NCBI GenBank assembly: GCA_937890595.1 | Contig: CALADM010000029.1 | Coordinates: forward strand, 1 to 48,742 | Source of the DNA: CAJMNU01 sp905214855 | GTDB lineage: Bacteria; Bacillota; Clostridia; Lachnospirales; Lachnospiraceae | Length of the DNA: 48,742 nucleotides | Direction of reading: 5' to 3' | Part shown: in pieces, positions 16,650 to 26,100 of the stretch | Layout: each line of letters begins with the position of its first letter | How positions within the stretch are numbered: position 1 is the first letter of the stretch | Made by a program: the position numbers and the translations under genes | The notes under the pieces: generated by a model | What the model saw: the letters and a program-made list of their open reading frames with translations, nothing else | Told to the model about the DNA's origin: nothing | Database searches by the model: none

Positions 16650-17588
16650 ATGGATGAAAAGGTTCAAAAGATAAGGGATAACATCAAAAAAGTAATTGTA
16701 GGAAAAGATGAGGTGATCGATCATATCCTTACCGCTTTGCTTGCCGAGGGACATGTTTTGCTTGAGGATGTGCCGGGAACGGGAAAAACGGTTTTGGCAA
16801 AGTCTTTGGCAAGGAGTCTGGATATGAGTTTTGGAAGAATCCAGTTTACTCCGGATCTGCTTCCATCTGATATCACAGGACTAAATTACTACAATCAGAA
16901 ACAGGGGGAATTTATCCTCAGAAAAGGACCTGTTTTTACAAATATTCTTTTGGCAGATGAGATCAATCGGGCAACACCAAGGACACAGTCCAGTCTTTTA
17001 GAGTGTATGGAAGAGTCACAGGTTACAATTGATGGAGAGACACGAGCACTGGAAAGTCCATTTTTTGTCATTGCAACACAAAATCCAATTGAAACCGCAG
17101 GCACGTATCCGCTTCCAGAAGCTCAGTTAGATCGCTTTTTAATGGAACTTTCTATGGGATATCCGACTGAGGAAGAGGAACTTTTTTTGATGACACGTTT
17201 TCTAAAACAGAATCCATTGGAAGAATTGTCAGCGGTCTGTACAAAAGAGGAAATCTTGCATATGAGGGAATCTGCTAAGGATATATATGTACATCCCATT
17301 TTAATGGAATATATGGTCCAGTTGGTTCAAGAGACCCGTAAAGAAGAGTATGCTATGAATGGGGTAAGCCCCAGAGGAACACTTTCTTTTCTGCGGGCAG
17401 TGCGTGCATATGCTATGGTAAAAGGACGACAGTATGTTGTGCCAGAAGATATCAAGGAGCTTGCTATACCAGTTTTGGCGCATCGTCTTGTTCCAATGAG
17501 AAGTTTTTCTGGAGGAAAAAGCAAAAAACAGGTAATCCGACAGATTTTGGATAAAGTGCCAGTTCCAACAGAAGAATGGAATCGATAA
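16650..17588 (+). CDS. MoxR-family AAA+ ATPase
   Basis: 312 residues from ATG 16650, which has GAGGGA nine bases upstream; an in-frame ATG at 16611 would add 13 residues but lacks a good site. Walker A is EDVPGTGKT (39-47), Walker B LLADEINRA (D103/E104), followed by the sensor ATQNPIETAGTYPLPEAQLDRF, all typical of MoxR. These ATPases act as chaperones that mature or remodel partner proteins, usually a metal-binding or envelope protein encoded nearby. It heads an apparent three-gene operon with DUF58 and DUF4129-like genes. The client is not known here. Confidence 0.95.
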   Translation: MDEKVQKIRDNIKKVIVGKDEVIDHILTALLAEGHVLLEDVPGTGKTVLAKSLARSLDMSFGRIQFTPDLLPSDITGLNYYNQKQGEFILRKGPVFTNILLADEINRATPRTQSSLLECMEESQVTIDGETRALESPFFVIATQNPIETAGTYPLPEAQLDRFLMELSMGYPTEEEELFLMTRFLKQNPLEELSAVCTKEEILHMRESAKDIYVHPILMEYMVQLVQETRKEEYAMNGVSPRGTLSFLRAVRAYAMVKGRQYVVPEDIKELAIPVLAHRLVPMRSFSGGKSKKQVIRQILDKVPVPTEEWNR

Positions 17589-17616
17589 GATAAAGAGAAT
17601 GTAGAGTATATAGAGT

Positions 17617-18750
17617 ATGGATTTAGTCGCAATGGTAGGTATGGCAGTTTTGCTGTACATAATACAGGGGATAGTATACGAAAAAATATGGAAAAAAGGT
17701 CTGGATGCCCAGATCATATTTCAGGAAGAAGCAGCAGTTGAAGGTGATACAGCATACTTGAGAGAAACTTTATGCAATCAGAAAGCATTGCCTCTCCCTA
17801 TGCTGCATGTGAAATTCCAGATTGACAGAAGATTAAAATTTATAACAGGAGAAAATACGGCTGTTACAGATCAGACATATCGCAATGATGTGTTTTCTAT
17901 TCTGCCGTGGCAGAAAATAACGAGGACATTGCGGTTTATCTGCCAAAAAAGGGGATATTATACTTGTTCTCAGATAGACTTGGTCGCTCATGATCTGTTT
18001 ATTACAAAAAGCATGGCAGAGGCGGTTCCTGTCTCTGCTAAGTTATATGTATATCCGAAAGAGACAGATAGGGAACAGTTAGAAATCCCGTTCCGCCAGA
18101 TTTTAGGGAGTGTGTTGGCTCAAAAGCGTTTAAATGAAGATCCTTTTGAGTTTGCAGGGATTAGAGAGTACCAGTCTTATGATTCCATGCATATGGTCAA
18201 CTGGAAAGCAACAGCAAAGACCGGAGAGCTGAAAGTGAATCTGCATGAAAGTACGTCTTCACAAAGTGTGATGTTGATCATCAATATGGAGTCAGATTGT
18301 ATTTGGGCAGATGATGATTTAAGAGAGGAGAGTATTCGGATTGCAGCTTCCATGATGCTGAAACTGACAGAAGAGGGGATTATGGTTTCTCTTTACAGCA
18401 ATGGCATAGATTGTTTGACAGAAAAAGAAATTTTTCTAAAAGCTGGAGCGGGTAGAGAACATCAAAAAATGGTATTGGAAACACTGAGCCGTTTGCAGTA
18501 TAAGGGCGATATTCCATCTTGTATTTCTTTTTTGAAGAGCAGAAGAAAAGAGGCAGAATATGGAGAAACTCTGTATATTCTGATTTCTTCCAGTCAGGAT
18601 CAGCAGACACTTTCAGAATATGAAGAACTGTGTGTAAGGAGTGTGGGGTCTTTATGGATTGCACCTCTAAAAGAAAAGACAAAGTTTCAGGAAGAACGGT
18701 GCAGGCGTGCAGTGTCAATGAAGTGGATTGTAGAGGATACAAAAGGATAG
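17617..18750 (+). CDS. DUF58-domain protein (VWA-like partner of MoxR)
   Basis: 377 residues. One N-terminal membrane-associated segment (about 3-20, LVAMVGMAVLLYIIQGIVY) precedes a beta-rich region, then the DUF58 signature DPFEFAGIREYQSYDSMHMVNWKATAKTGEL (about residues 182-211) and a VWA-like fold with VMLIINMES. DUF58 proteins are almost always encoded next to MoxR ATPases and are thought to be their adaptors or substrates. It starts 28 bases after MoxR without a strong ribosome binding site. Confidence 0.88.
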   Translation: MDLVAMVGMAVLLYIIQGIVYEKIWKKGLDAQIIFQEEAAVEGDTAYLRETLCNQKALPLPMLHVKFQIDRRLKFITGENTAVTDQTYRNDVFSILPWQKITRTLRFICQKRGYYTCSQIDLVAHDLFITKSMAEAVPVSAKLYVYPKETDREQLEIPFRQILGSVLAQKRLNEDPFEFAGIREYQSYDSMHMVNWKATAKTGELKVNLHESTSSQSVMLIINMESDCIWADDDLREESIRIAASMMLKLTEEGIMVSLYSNGIDCLTEKEIFLKAGAGREHQKMVLETLSRLQYKGDIPSCISFLKSRRKEAEYGETLYILISSSQDQQTLSEYEELCVRSVGSLWIAPLKEKTKFQEERCRRAVSMKWIVEDTKG

Positions 18751-18765
18751 GTCAGGTGGTCAGGG

Positions 18766-19725
18766 ATGACAAAATATAGATGGATCAATAGGTGGATTGT
18801 ATGTGATTTAGAAAATCTGCATTTTTTTGTGGCGCTGTTTTGTGTTATAGTCTATATTGTGGGGCTTGCAGGAGAAAGTATGGTATTAAAGCAAACTGGA
18901 TATCTAGGCAGTCTGCTTTTGATCTTACTGTTTTTTCTACATAAGAATCTTCACGCACAGTATGAATTTTTAAAACTTCATAGAGACATCGATCATCTTC
19001 CGGTAGAGCAGATGAAACAGGTGAATGCATTTTTTATGAGCCTGTTTTTAGGATTAGCAGCAGTTTTGTTTTTGCTTGTTCCCGTGTTTCCGATCGAACA
19101 AATACTACTTGCTGTGCTTAGAAGTGTTGTATTTGTGATCCGTCAGATTGTTGGGTTGTTTCATTTTGGAGAGAAGAAAGAACCAGAGGTGTTGTTTGAT
19201 GAGACAATGGGCAATGGGGGGATACCAGATTTAGGTCCAATAGAAAGCACATGGATCACTAGATTATTAGATTTCCTTATGGAAGTGATAGGATATGTAC
19301 TTCTTGCTGCATTACTATGGTATTTATTGCGGATATTCTATCAGAGACTTTGCAGACTGTTTCGTCCAAGAGTTTTTGATGATGATGAAAAAGTATTTTT
19401 GACGCCTCAAGTGAGTAGAAAAATCTTGTCTGGAAGGGGCAGAAAGCAAAAAGAAAGACAGCTTTGGAGTGATTTTTCCTATAATGGGAGAATGAGAAAA
19501 ACTTATATGAAGATAATTCGAAAATATAATGGAGAGAGAAAAAAGATACCCTTATCAGCTTCACCAAAAGAAATTGAATGTCTGGTGGGTGCAGAGAAAA
19601 AGGTGCTTCTTCATCATTTGTATGAAAAAGCACGTTATAGTAAAAATGGATGCGATAAAAATGACTGGTTGGAGTTTGAGGAAAAACTAAAGGAAAACAG
19701 GTTGAAAAAGGAGATAAATCTATGA
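18766..19725 (+). CDS. Membrane protein of the MoxR operon, DUF4129-like C terminus
   Basis: 319 residues. Membrane segments are visible at about 21-40, 42-60, 88-115 and 170-190 (VIGYVLLAALLWYLLRIFY). A basic cytoplasmic tail ends with SPKEIECLVGAEKKVLLHHLYEKARYSKNGC, resembling the DUF4129 domain that ends many MoxR/DUF58 operon proteins, where it is often fused to a transglutaminase. No transglutaminase domain is present here. Start is 15 bases after the DUF58 stop. Likely a membrane component of the same envelope system; function unproven. Confidence 0.68.
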   Translation: MTKYRWINRWIVCDLENLHFFVALFCVIVYIVGLAGESMVLKQTGYLGSLLLILLFFLHKNLHAQYEFLKLHRDIDHLPVEQMKQVNAFFMSLFLGLAAVLFLLVPVFPIEQILLAVLRSVVFVIRQIVGLFHFGEKKEPEVLFDETMGNGGIPDLGPIESTWITRLLDFLMEVIGYVLLAALLWYLLRIFYQRLCRLFRPRVFDDDEKVFLTPQVSRKILSGRGRKQKERQLWSDFSYNGRMRKTYMKIIRKYNGERKKIPLSASPKEIECLVGAEKKVLLHHLYEKARYSKNGCDKNDWLEFEEKLKENRLKKEINL

Positions 19726-19868
19726 AGTTTATAAAGTATTTATAAAAATTTATAGAGTTTATACGTCAGTTCTAAATAACAGGAAAACAAAAGAGGCAAC
19801 GCATTGGGAAAGAGAAAATATGCGAGTGGCAGAAATGGTATAGGGGAAGAAAGGCAAAGGAAAGTAAA

Positions 19869-20663
19869 ATGGAACAGGGGTGTTATTTGACAGAGGACGA
19901 GATTAGGGAGAAAAGAAAAGTGATGGAAGCTGCTGTTGAGGCAGGGCATATTTTGCTGGAGAGTGGGGCAGAAATTTTTCGTGTGGAGGAAACTATTGAG
20001 AGAATGTGCAGCTATTATGGTGTGGAATCAGAAAATGCATTTGTATTGAGCAATGGTATCTTTGCTACTGCGGGAAATGAAAGAGAACAATATTATGCCA
20101 AAGTACAGCATATTCCGGTGAGTGGGGCAAGGTTGAACCGAGTGGCAGCAGTCAATCAGCTTTCAAGGGAGATTGAAGAAGGGCGTTATAATATTGATGA
20201 AGTGCAGGAGCGATTGAAAGAAATTAGGGAAATGTCAGGAAAAACAAAACAGATGCAGATCTTGGCATCAGCAGTGGGCAGTGCGGCATTTTGTTATCTT
20301 TTTGGAGGAGATCTAAGAGATAGTGCATCCGCATTTGTATCTGGAATTGTGTTGTATATTTTTATTTTATCCTGTGGAAGATCCCTCTCCAAAATTATTT
20401 TAAATATTGTTGGAGGAGCAATGGTTACATTGATATCTGTTTTGATGTATGAAATTGGAGTGGGAGAACATTTGAACCAGATGATAATAGGGTCTATTAT
20501 TCCCCTGATGCCAGGAGTATCGTTTACAAACGCCATTCGTGACATTGCAGATGGAGATTATATTGCAGGTTTTGTTAGAATGTTGGATGCGATTTTGGTT
20601 TTTTTGTGTATTGCAATGGGAGTTGGTCTTATTATAACTGGATATCATAGACTTTCAATATAG
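19869..20663 (+). CDS. Threonine/serine exporter, ThrE/YjjP N-terminal subunit
   Basis: 264 residues, start after AAAGGA. The N-terminal part has the DUF1212 pattern LLESGAEIFRVEETIERMCSYYG, FVLSNGIFATAG and LNRVAAVNQLSREIEEG, followed by five hydrophobic segments from about residue 133. This is the YjjP half of the split ThrE exporter, which moves threonine, serine or organic acids out of the cell. The YjjB-like half follows, so the pair probably forms one transporter. Confidence 0.88.
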   Translation: MEQGCYLTEDEIREKRKVMEAAVEAGHILLESGAEIFRVEETIERMCSYYGVESENAFVLSNGIFATAGNEREQYYAKVQHIPVSGARLNRVAAVNQLSREIEEGRYNIDEVQERLKEIREMSGKTKQMQILASAVGSAAFCYLFGGDLRDSASAFVSGIVLYIFILSCGRSLSKIILNIVGGAMVTLISVLMYEIGVGEHLNQMIIGSIIPLMPGVSFTNAIRDIADGDYIAGFVRMLDAILVFLCIAMGVGLIITGYHRLSI

Positions 20664-20798
20664 CAGAAATAGAAGAACATAAAAAGAAGATTATAAAAAT
20701 AAGAGAAGAATGCAAAGAAGATTAGAAAGAAAATCAGAAAGAAAAATGGAAAGGATACTTGGGATAACGAAATGAGCGGTTTATTGGCGGGAGGGCTG

Positions 20799-21230
20799 AT
20801 GAGTCAGACCATAGCAGCTATGATTGGAACAGTGGCATTTTCACTTCTGTTTGGAGTTCCCAGACATTTTTATGTGTACTGTGGTGCAATAGGAGGAATC
20901 GGATGGATTGTCTATGCATGTACGGTTACTTGGGCAGATGCGCCAGCTGCGTCTTATTTTGCGACCTGTATGGTTGTTTTGCTGTCACGTCTATGTGCGG
21001 TTCGGGAGAGATGCCCAGTTACAATTTTTTTGATATCAGGCATCTTCCCTTTAGTGCCGGGAGCAGGGATTTACTGGACTTCATATTATATTGTGATGAA
21101 TGAGCTTTCTGCTGCATTGGATAGTGGATTTATGGCAATGAAAGTGGCAGTGGCAATTGTTCTTGGAATTATATCAGTTTTTGAAATTCCGCAGAAATGG
21201 TTTGGCATTGTCAGAAAGAAGAAAAAATAG
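20799..21230 (+). CDS. Threonine/serine exporter, YjjB-type C-terminal subunit
   Basis: 143 residues from ATG 20799, which gives the usual family N terminus MSQTIAAMIGTVAFSLLFGVPR and sits just after GGGAGGG. An in-frame ATG at 20772 adds nine residues but lacks a well-spaced site. Four to five membrane segments, with the family motifs YCGAIGGIGWIVY and IFPLVPGAGIYWTSYY. It complements the YjjP-type gene upstream. Confidence 0.88.
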   Translation: MSQTIAAMIGTVAFSLLFGVPRHFYVYCGAIGGIGWIVYACTVTWADAPAASYFATCMVVLLSRLCAVRERCPVTIFLISGIFPLVPGAGIYWTSYYIVMNELSAALDSGFMAMKVAVAIVLGIISVFEIPQKWFGIVRKKKK

Positions 21231-21279
21231 TTTTGATAAAAAATGGAAAAATCGAGAAAATAGAGGAAATAGAGGAAAA

Positions 21280-22458
21280 ATGATGACAGAATGGCTAGTA
21301 AAAGTTTTTGTAAAAGATTATGACAAAATAGAGGACAGTAAGGTGAGAACGAGATATGGAGTCCTGTCAAGTATGGTTGGTATTGTGTGCAATCTGTTCC
21401 TCTTTTTGATGAAAATAGCACTTGGGATAGCAATCCACAGTATTTCTGTTATGGCAGATGCATTTAATAACTTGTCAGATGCAGCTTCTTCCATTATAGG
21501 ATTTGTGGGAGTAAAGATGGCAGAAAAACCGGCAGATGAAGATCATCCATTTGGACATGGACGTATTGAATATATATCTGCGTTTATTGTAGCATTTTTG
21601 GTTATTCAGGTCGGTTTTTCTCTGTTTCAGACCTCAATAGGGAAAATCAGGAATCCAGAAGAGATGACGTTTCAGCTCTATTCGGTTCTTTTTCTTTTGA
21701 TGTCTGTGGGAGTGAAATTATGGCTGTGTCTGTTTAACCGAAAATTGGGAAAGCGGATTCAGTCTACAGTGATGCTTGCAACTTCTGCGGATTCACTTGG
21801 AGATATGGTCACAACATTGTCCACAGTCATTTCTTTGTTGATCCTTGGCATTTTCGGAGTCAATATTGATGGTTGGATTGGTTTGATCGTTTCTGTAGCT
21901 GTTATGTGGGCTGGATTTAATATTGCAAAAGATACACTGGCACCTTTGATCGGTGAAGCGATCGATCCAGCAGTATATAAGAAAATTACGGATTTTGTGG
22001 AAAGCTATGATGGGATCTTGGGCAGTCATGATCTGATCGTACATAATTATGGACCTTCTAAAAGTATGGCATCTATCCATGCAGAGGTGGCAAATGATGT
22101 CCCAATTGAGAAATCTCATGAGATTATTGATAGAGTTGAGCGGGACGCAGCCAAAGTCCTTGGGGTTTTTCTTGTAATCCATATGGATCCTGTGGAACAG
22201 AAGAATGAACGTGTGGCAGCAATGAAGGAAATGGTAAAGAATATAATTCAAGAGATTGATTCCAGACTTTCTATGCATGATTTCCGTGTGGTAATGGGAA
22301 AAGAAAGAAACAATCTGATCTTTGATCTGGTAGTTCCAAGAGAGTATGGAGAAGATGTAAAAGAAGAAGTCAGAAAGAAAATTATAGAAGAAGTAAAAAA
22401 AGAGAATTCCAGTTGCTATTGTGTGATCCATATAGAAAACAGTTATTGTTCAGAGTAA
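21280..22458 (+). CDS. Cation diffusion facilitator family transporter
   Basis: 392 residues from ATG 21280 (or 21283) after GAGGAAA; longer versions would run back into the YjjB gene. Metal site motifs are DAFNNLSD and HPFGHGRIEYISAF, with a third in SADSLGDMVTT. Six membrane helices precede a cytoplasmic domain (from about 290) with an extended C terminus after HMDPVEQ. CDF proteins export divalent metals such as Zn, Mn, Fe or Co by proton exchange; the ion cannot be read from sequence alone. The gene is tightly packed after the ThrE-type pair but is not obviously related in function. Confidence 0.92.
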   Translation: MMTEWLVKVFVKDYDKIEDSKVRTRYGVLSSMVGIVCNLFLFLMKIALGIAIHSISVMADAFNNLSDAASSIIGFVGVKMAEKPADEDHPFGHGRIEYISAFIVAFLVIQVGFSLFQTSIGKIRNPEEMTFQLYSVLFLLMSVGVKLWLCLFNRKLGKRIQSTVMLATSADSLGDMVTTLSTVISLLILGIFGVNIDGWIGLIVSVAVMWAGFNIAKDTLAPLIGEAIDPAVYKKITDFVESYDGILGSHDLIVHNYGPSKSMASIHAEVANDVPIEKSHEIIDRVERDAAKVLGVFLVIHMDPVEQKNERVAAMKEMVKNIIQEIDSRLSMHDFRVVMGKERNNLIFDLVVPREYGEDVKEEVRKKIIEEVKKENSSCYCVIHIENSYCSE

Positions 22459-22544
22459 AAGATTTATATCTTGCCATCTGTATTATCTATGGAGTGATGA
22501 TATGTAAATTGAAAAATAAGAAAAAATAAAATTGAAAAATATTA

Positions 22545-22573
22545 TTGACAAAAATGAAATGATGTTGTAAAAT
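22545..22573 (+). promoter_or_regulatory. Promoter of tRNA-Gln copy 1
   Basis: TTGACA (22545-22550), a 17-base spacer and TAAAAT (22568-22573), 17 bases before the tRNA. Confidence 0.75.
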
Positions 22574-22590
22574 AAATACCGTTGTGTGAT

Positions 22591-22663
22591 TGGGCTATCG
22601 CCAAATGGTAAGGCAACGGACTCTGACTCCGTCATTTTCAAGGTTCGAATCCTTGTAGCCCAG
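22591..22663 (+). tRNA. tRNA-Gln (CTG), copy 1
   Basis: Acceptor stem TGGGCTA (22591-22597) with TAGCCCA (22656-22662), discriminator G22663, anticodon loop CTCTGAC (22621-22627) giving CTG at 22623-22625, T arm GGTTCGAATCC. Identical in sequence to copies at 22881 and 27247. Confidence 0.95.
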
Positions 22664-22672
22664 TGAATAAAG

Positions 22673-22706
22673 AGCTGTTATATCAGAAATGGTGTAACAG
22701 CTTTTT
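22673..22706 (+). terminator. Terminator of tRNA-Gln copy 1
   Basis: AGCTGTTA (22673-22680) pairs with TAACAGCT (22695-22702), followed by T residues. Confidence 0.85.
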
Positions 22707-22802
22707 ACTTTTTTGAAGATGAAACAGTACTTTATTATATCAGTAAGAACAATGAAGAATTAGGTGAACGTTTTTGTCTTGTTATAAAAATCAAAAAAAT
22801 AC

Positions 22803-22830
22803 TTGACGAATAAAAATAATCTGTTATAAT
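22803..22830 (+). promoter_or_regulatory. Promoter of tRNA-Gln copy 2
   Basis: TTGACG (22803-22808), a 16-base spacer and an extended -10 TGTTATAAT ending at 22830. About 50 bases before the tRNA. The segment resembles the copy 3 promoter (CTTGACGAA at -35, then TATAAT and ATGCAAT/GTGCAAT). Confidence 0.8.
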
Positions 22831-22880
22831 AATGAGTGCAATTGCGATTTTGATGTGGTTGTATATAATTTTATAGATAT

Positions 22881-22953
22881 TGGGCTATCGCCAAATGGTA
22901 AGGCAACGGACTCTGACTCCGTCATTTTCAAGGTTCGAATCCTTGTAGCCCAG
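22881..22953 (+). tRNA. tRNA-Gln (CTG), copy 2
   Basis: The same 73-base sequence as copy 1, anticodon CTG at 22913-22915. It stands alone with its own promoter and terminator. A 61-residue open frame across it (22855-23040) is an artefact of the tRNA. Confidence 0.95.
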
Positions 22954-22960
22954 CTACTAA

Positions 22961-22998
22961 AATCCAGATTCTCTGTATTGAGAGTCTGGATTTTTTTA
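22961..22998 (+). terminator. Terminator of tRNA-Gln copy 2
   Basis: A 13-bp stem AATCCAGATTCTC/GAGAGTCTGGATT (one G-T pair) with a six-base loop and seven T. Confidence 0.92.
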
Positions 22999-23115
22999 TT
23001 TTTCTGCAAAAGTGTAGAAAAAGACAGATTTTATACATGAAATTGTCTTAAATTGAATGTTAGATACACAATAAATTATTTAAAATGAAGATACACTATA
23101 AAAAAGGAGGAAACA

Positions 23116-26100
23116 ATGAGGGTGAAAAGAGCAGGAAAACAAGCAATGTGGATCAGAAATATAAGTATCTTTCTGATAGCGGTTATGGTTTTTTTGATGA
23201 CTGGTCAAAGTGTGGCAAGAGCAGCTGAGACTCTAGAGTATAAGCTGACGAAAATGCAAATGCGTTATAGCGAAGGCTCAAAAACTCCGGGGGTAGGCGG
23301 GGGATATCTCTACTTTGGTGAAAAGCTGGGGGAATGGATGGAATTTGATATCGATGTAGAGAAAGAGAGTAGATATGAAGTTTCTGTTGTAACCAAAAAA
23401 CATGATAAGAAGGGGATTTTTCAGGTTTTTCTGGATGGAGAAAAACTGGGAGAAGCAGTGGACCAGAAAGGATCTAATCAGGATAATTGGTCTGTGTCTT
23501 TAGGAAAACATGAGATCACTGCAGGAAAACACACAATAAAGATTGAAATTGTGGGGACATCTACTCCAAGTTATCAGATTGCTGTTTCAGCATTGAACTT
23601 GAAACCGATTGAAGATGGAGAACCATCGATCCCAGAGGTGGATTTTGGCGAGAGTGAAGTAAGTGATAGTGGTAATGTAACATCTTATCCAAAACCTTAT
23701 ATCTATGAGGCTTCTAACGATTTTTCTGTAAAGGCAGATAAAATCAATGTTCCAGTTATTGCATATCAAGGAATGTATGACTATGCATCTTTTTCTATGA
23801 AGACAGAAGAGGAAAGCGGGAATTCAGTTACCGTAGAGATTCAGTATAAAGAACCGATCAAGAAATATGAGATCTCCCCTAAGAAACTTCAGATGACAGG
23901 GGAAGTGATAGGAGATGATCAGAATATTCTGAGATTAGAATTGACAAAGGATGAATATTTGATTATCCGTATCAATGGAAAAGAAAAACGTCTGGTTTTG
24001 ATGGCTGATCCATGGGAGACAGAAGTACCGAATGCAGAGGGAGAGGGGATTTTTAATATCCTGACAGAATATGGAGCGGACAGGACAGGAACTAAGCTGG
24101 CAACAGAAAAGATTCAGAAGGCAATCGATGATGCCCATGCATATGGGACAAAAAACCAGACAAGAGGTACTGTTTATGTTCCGATAGGTGTGTATCAGGT
24201 TTCTACACTGGTATTGAAGAGTAATGTAGATCTGTATCTGGAAGGAGGAGCAGTTCTGCGTGAGACGCTGGACAGTACTCAATATCTGAAACGTGGTCAT
24301 AAAGATTCTATTGGAAAACCAGTAACACATCTGATTCATACAGAGAACAATAAGATATTAGATCCGTATAAAGAAGAATTCCATAATCCAGAAAACTTTA
24401 TTGAGTCTGAAAATATGAGAATTTATGGAAGAGGAACTGTAGATGGAAGAGGAAAAGAAATTGATAGATTGGGATGGCTTGTAGAGACATTAGTACCTCA
24501 GAATTGCCAAAATTTTTCAACAGATGGCATTATATATCGTGATTCAGGCGTGTGGTCTGTCAATGTAATGTGGTCTAATGATCTGGAATTTACAAATTTC
24601 AAAGTTTTAAATCAGATGATCCACGAAGATGACTGTATTGATATCAATGGATGTCAGAATGTTATAGTAAGAAATTCTATTGGTATTGCACTGGATGACC
24701 CATATAGCACTAAAACATGGGAAGGCGGAGAATTGTTTATGTCAACAGTGGGAGAACCAGAAAAAAATGAAAATATTTTATTTGATGACTGTCTTTCTTG
24801 GACATTGTGTTATGGTTTTAAAGCAGGGCAAGGTTCTTTCTATGATCATAAAAATGTTGTCTTCCAAAATAGTACAGTATATGATTGTGCAGTTGGCTTG
24901 GGGGTACATCATAAATATGGAAATGGAACTATGAGTGATATCACATTTGAAAATATTGATATTGAAAATATTTCTTATAATAATGACAGTCATTCAACAT
25001 GGATTCATTTTCAGGCGATCACAGGAGCAAATGGAAAAAATCCGATTGAAAATATTGCAGTAAAAAATATCCATGTCTATGACAGAGGAAGTTCCACAGC
25101 GAAGTTTGTGGGATATGATAAAGAAAATGTTATAGATGGTGTGCATATGGAACAGATCTACATGGAAGAATTAGGACGGACTGCAGAAGACATGCAAGAT
25201 CTGGATATTAAAGATTTGTATTATTATACACGCAATCTGACTTTAGATGGCAAGTTGCTTCCGGATGCACCAATGCCAATAGCTGTTCAGTTGGAAGATT
25301 TGACAGAACAGGCAGAACTTTTTGGATTTGATGAACTGGGAGTAGGAGACGGATTTGTTTATATAGGTGGAAAAATAGGGGATTGGGCATCTTTCCCTGT
25401 TGAAGTGGAAGAGGCTGGAACATATCAGGTAGAATTGAAATTAAAGAAACATTCTTCTAAGGGAATTTTTCAGACATACATAGATGGGCAGAAAATAGGA
25501 GAAGAATATGACCAGTATTATAACGGAAATAAGACAGGTATTGTATTTGATTTGGGAGAAGTTACATTTGAAGAGGCAGGAGAGTATGAGTTCCGTTTTG
25601 AGATTGTAGGAAAAAATCCAGACAGTAAAGGCTATGCGATTGTATTAGATGCAATTAATCTGACATTTATGAAAGCGCCGGTTGTGAAAATGGAAGGAAT
25701 TGCAGTAGAAAAACTCCCATCTAAAGTGGTGTATGAAATTGGTGAAGAGTTTGACCCATCAGGAATGGTAGTAGTTGCAAGTTACAGCAATGCAACAAAA
25801 GAAGAGATCACAGAGTATGATATCGAGGGATTTGATTCTTCTGTTCCTGGTAAGAAGAAAATTACAGTTTCTGCATCTGAAATGTCAGAGGAAGGGGAAA
25901 GACAGTTTACAGACAGTTTCTATGTACAGGTTGTGGAAGAACCTGTCTATGTAACAGGAATTGAGATTACAAGAAAACCAGATAAGAGAGTTTATAAGCA
26001 GGGGGAAGAACTGGATCTTTCAGGAATGGTAGTGGTTGCAAGTTACAGCAATGCTAAAAAATTGGAGGTGAGCGATTACTCTGTAGATGGATATGATTCT

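Noticed and set aside
22855..23040. 61-codon frames on both strands over tRNA-Gln copy 2
   Set aside because: They are created by the tRNA and its terminator and have no ribosome binding site.
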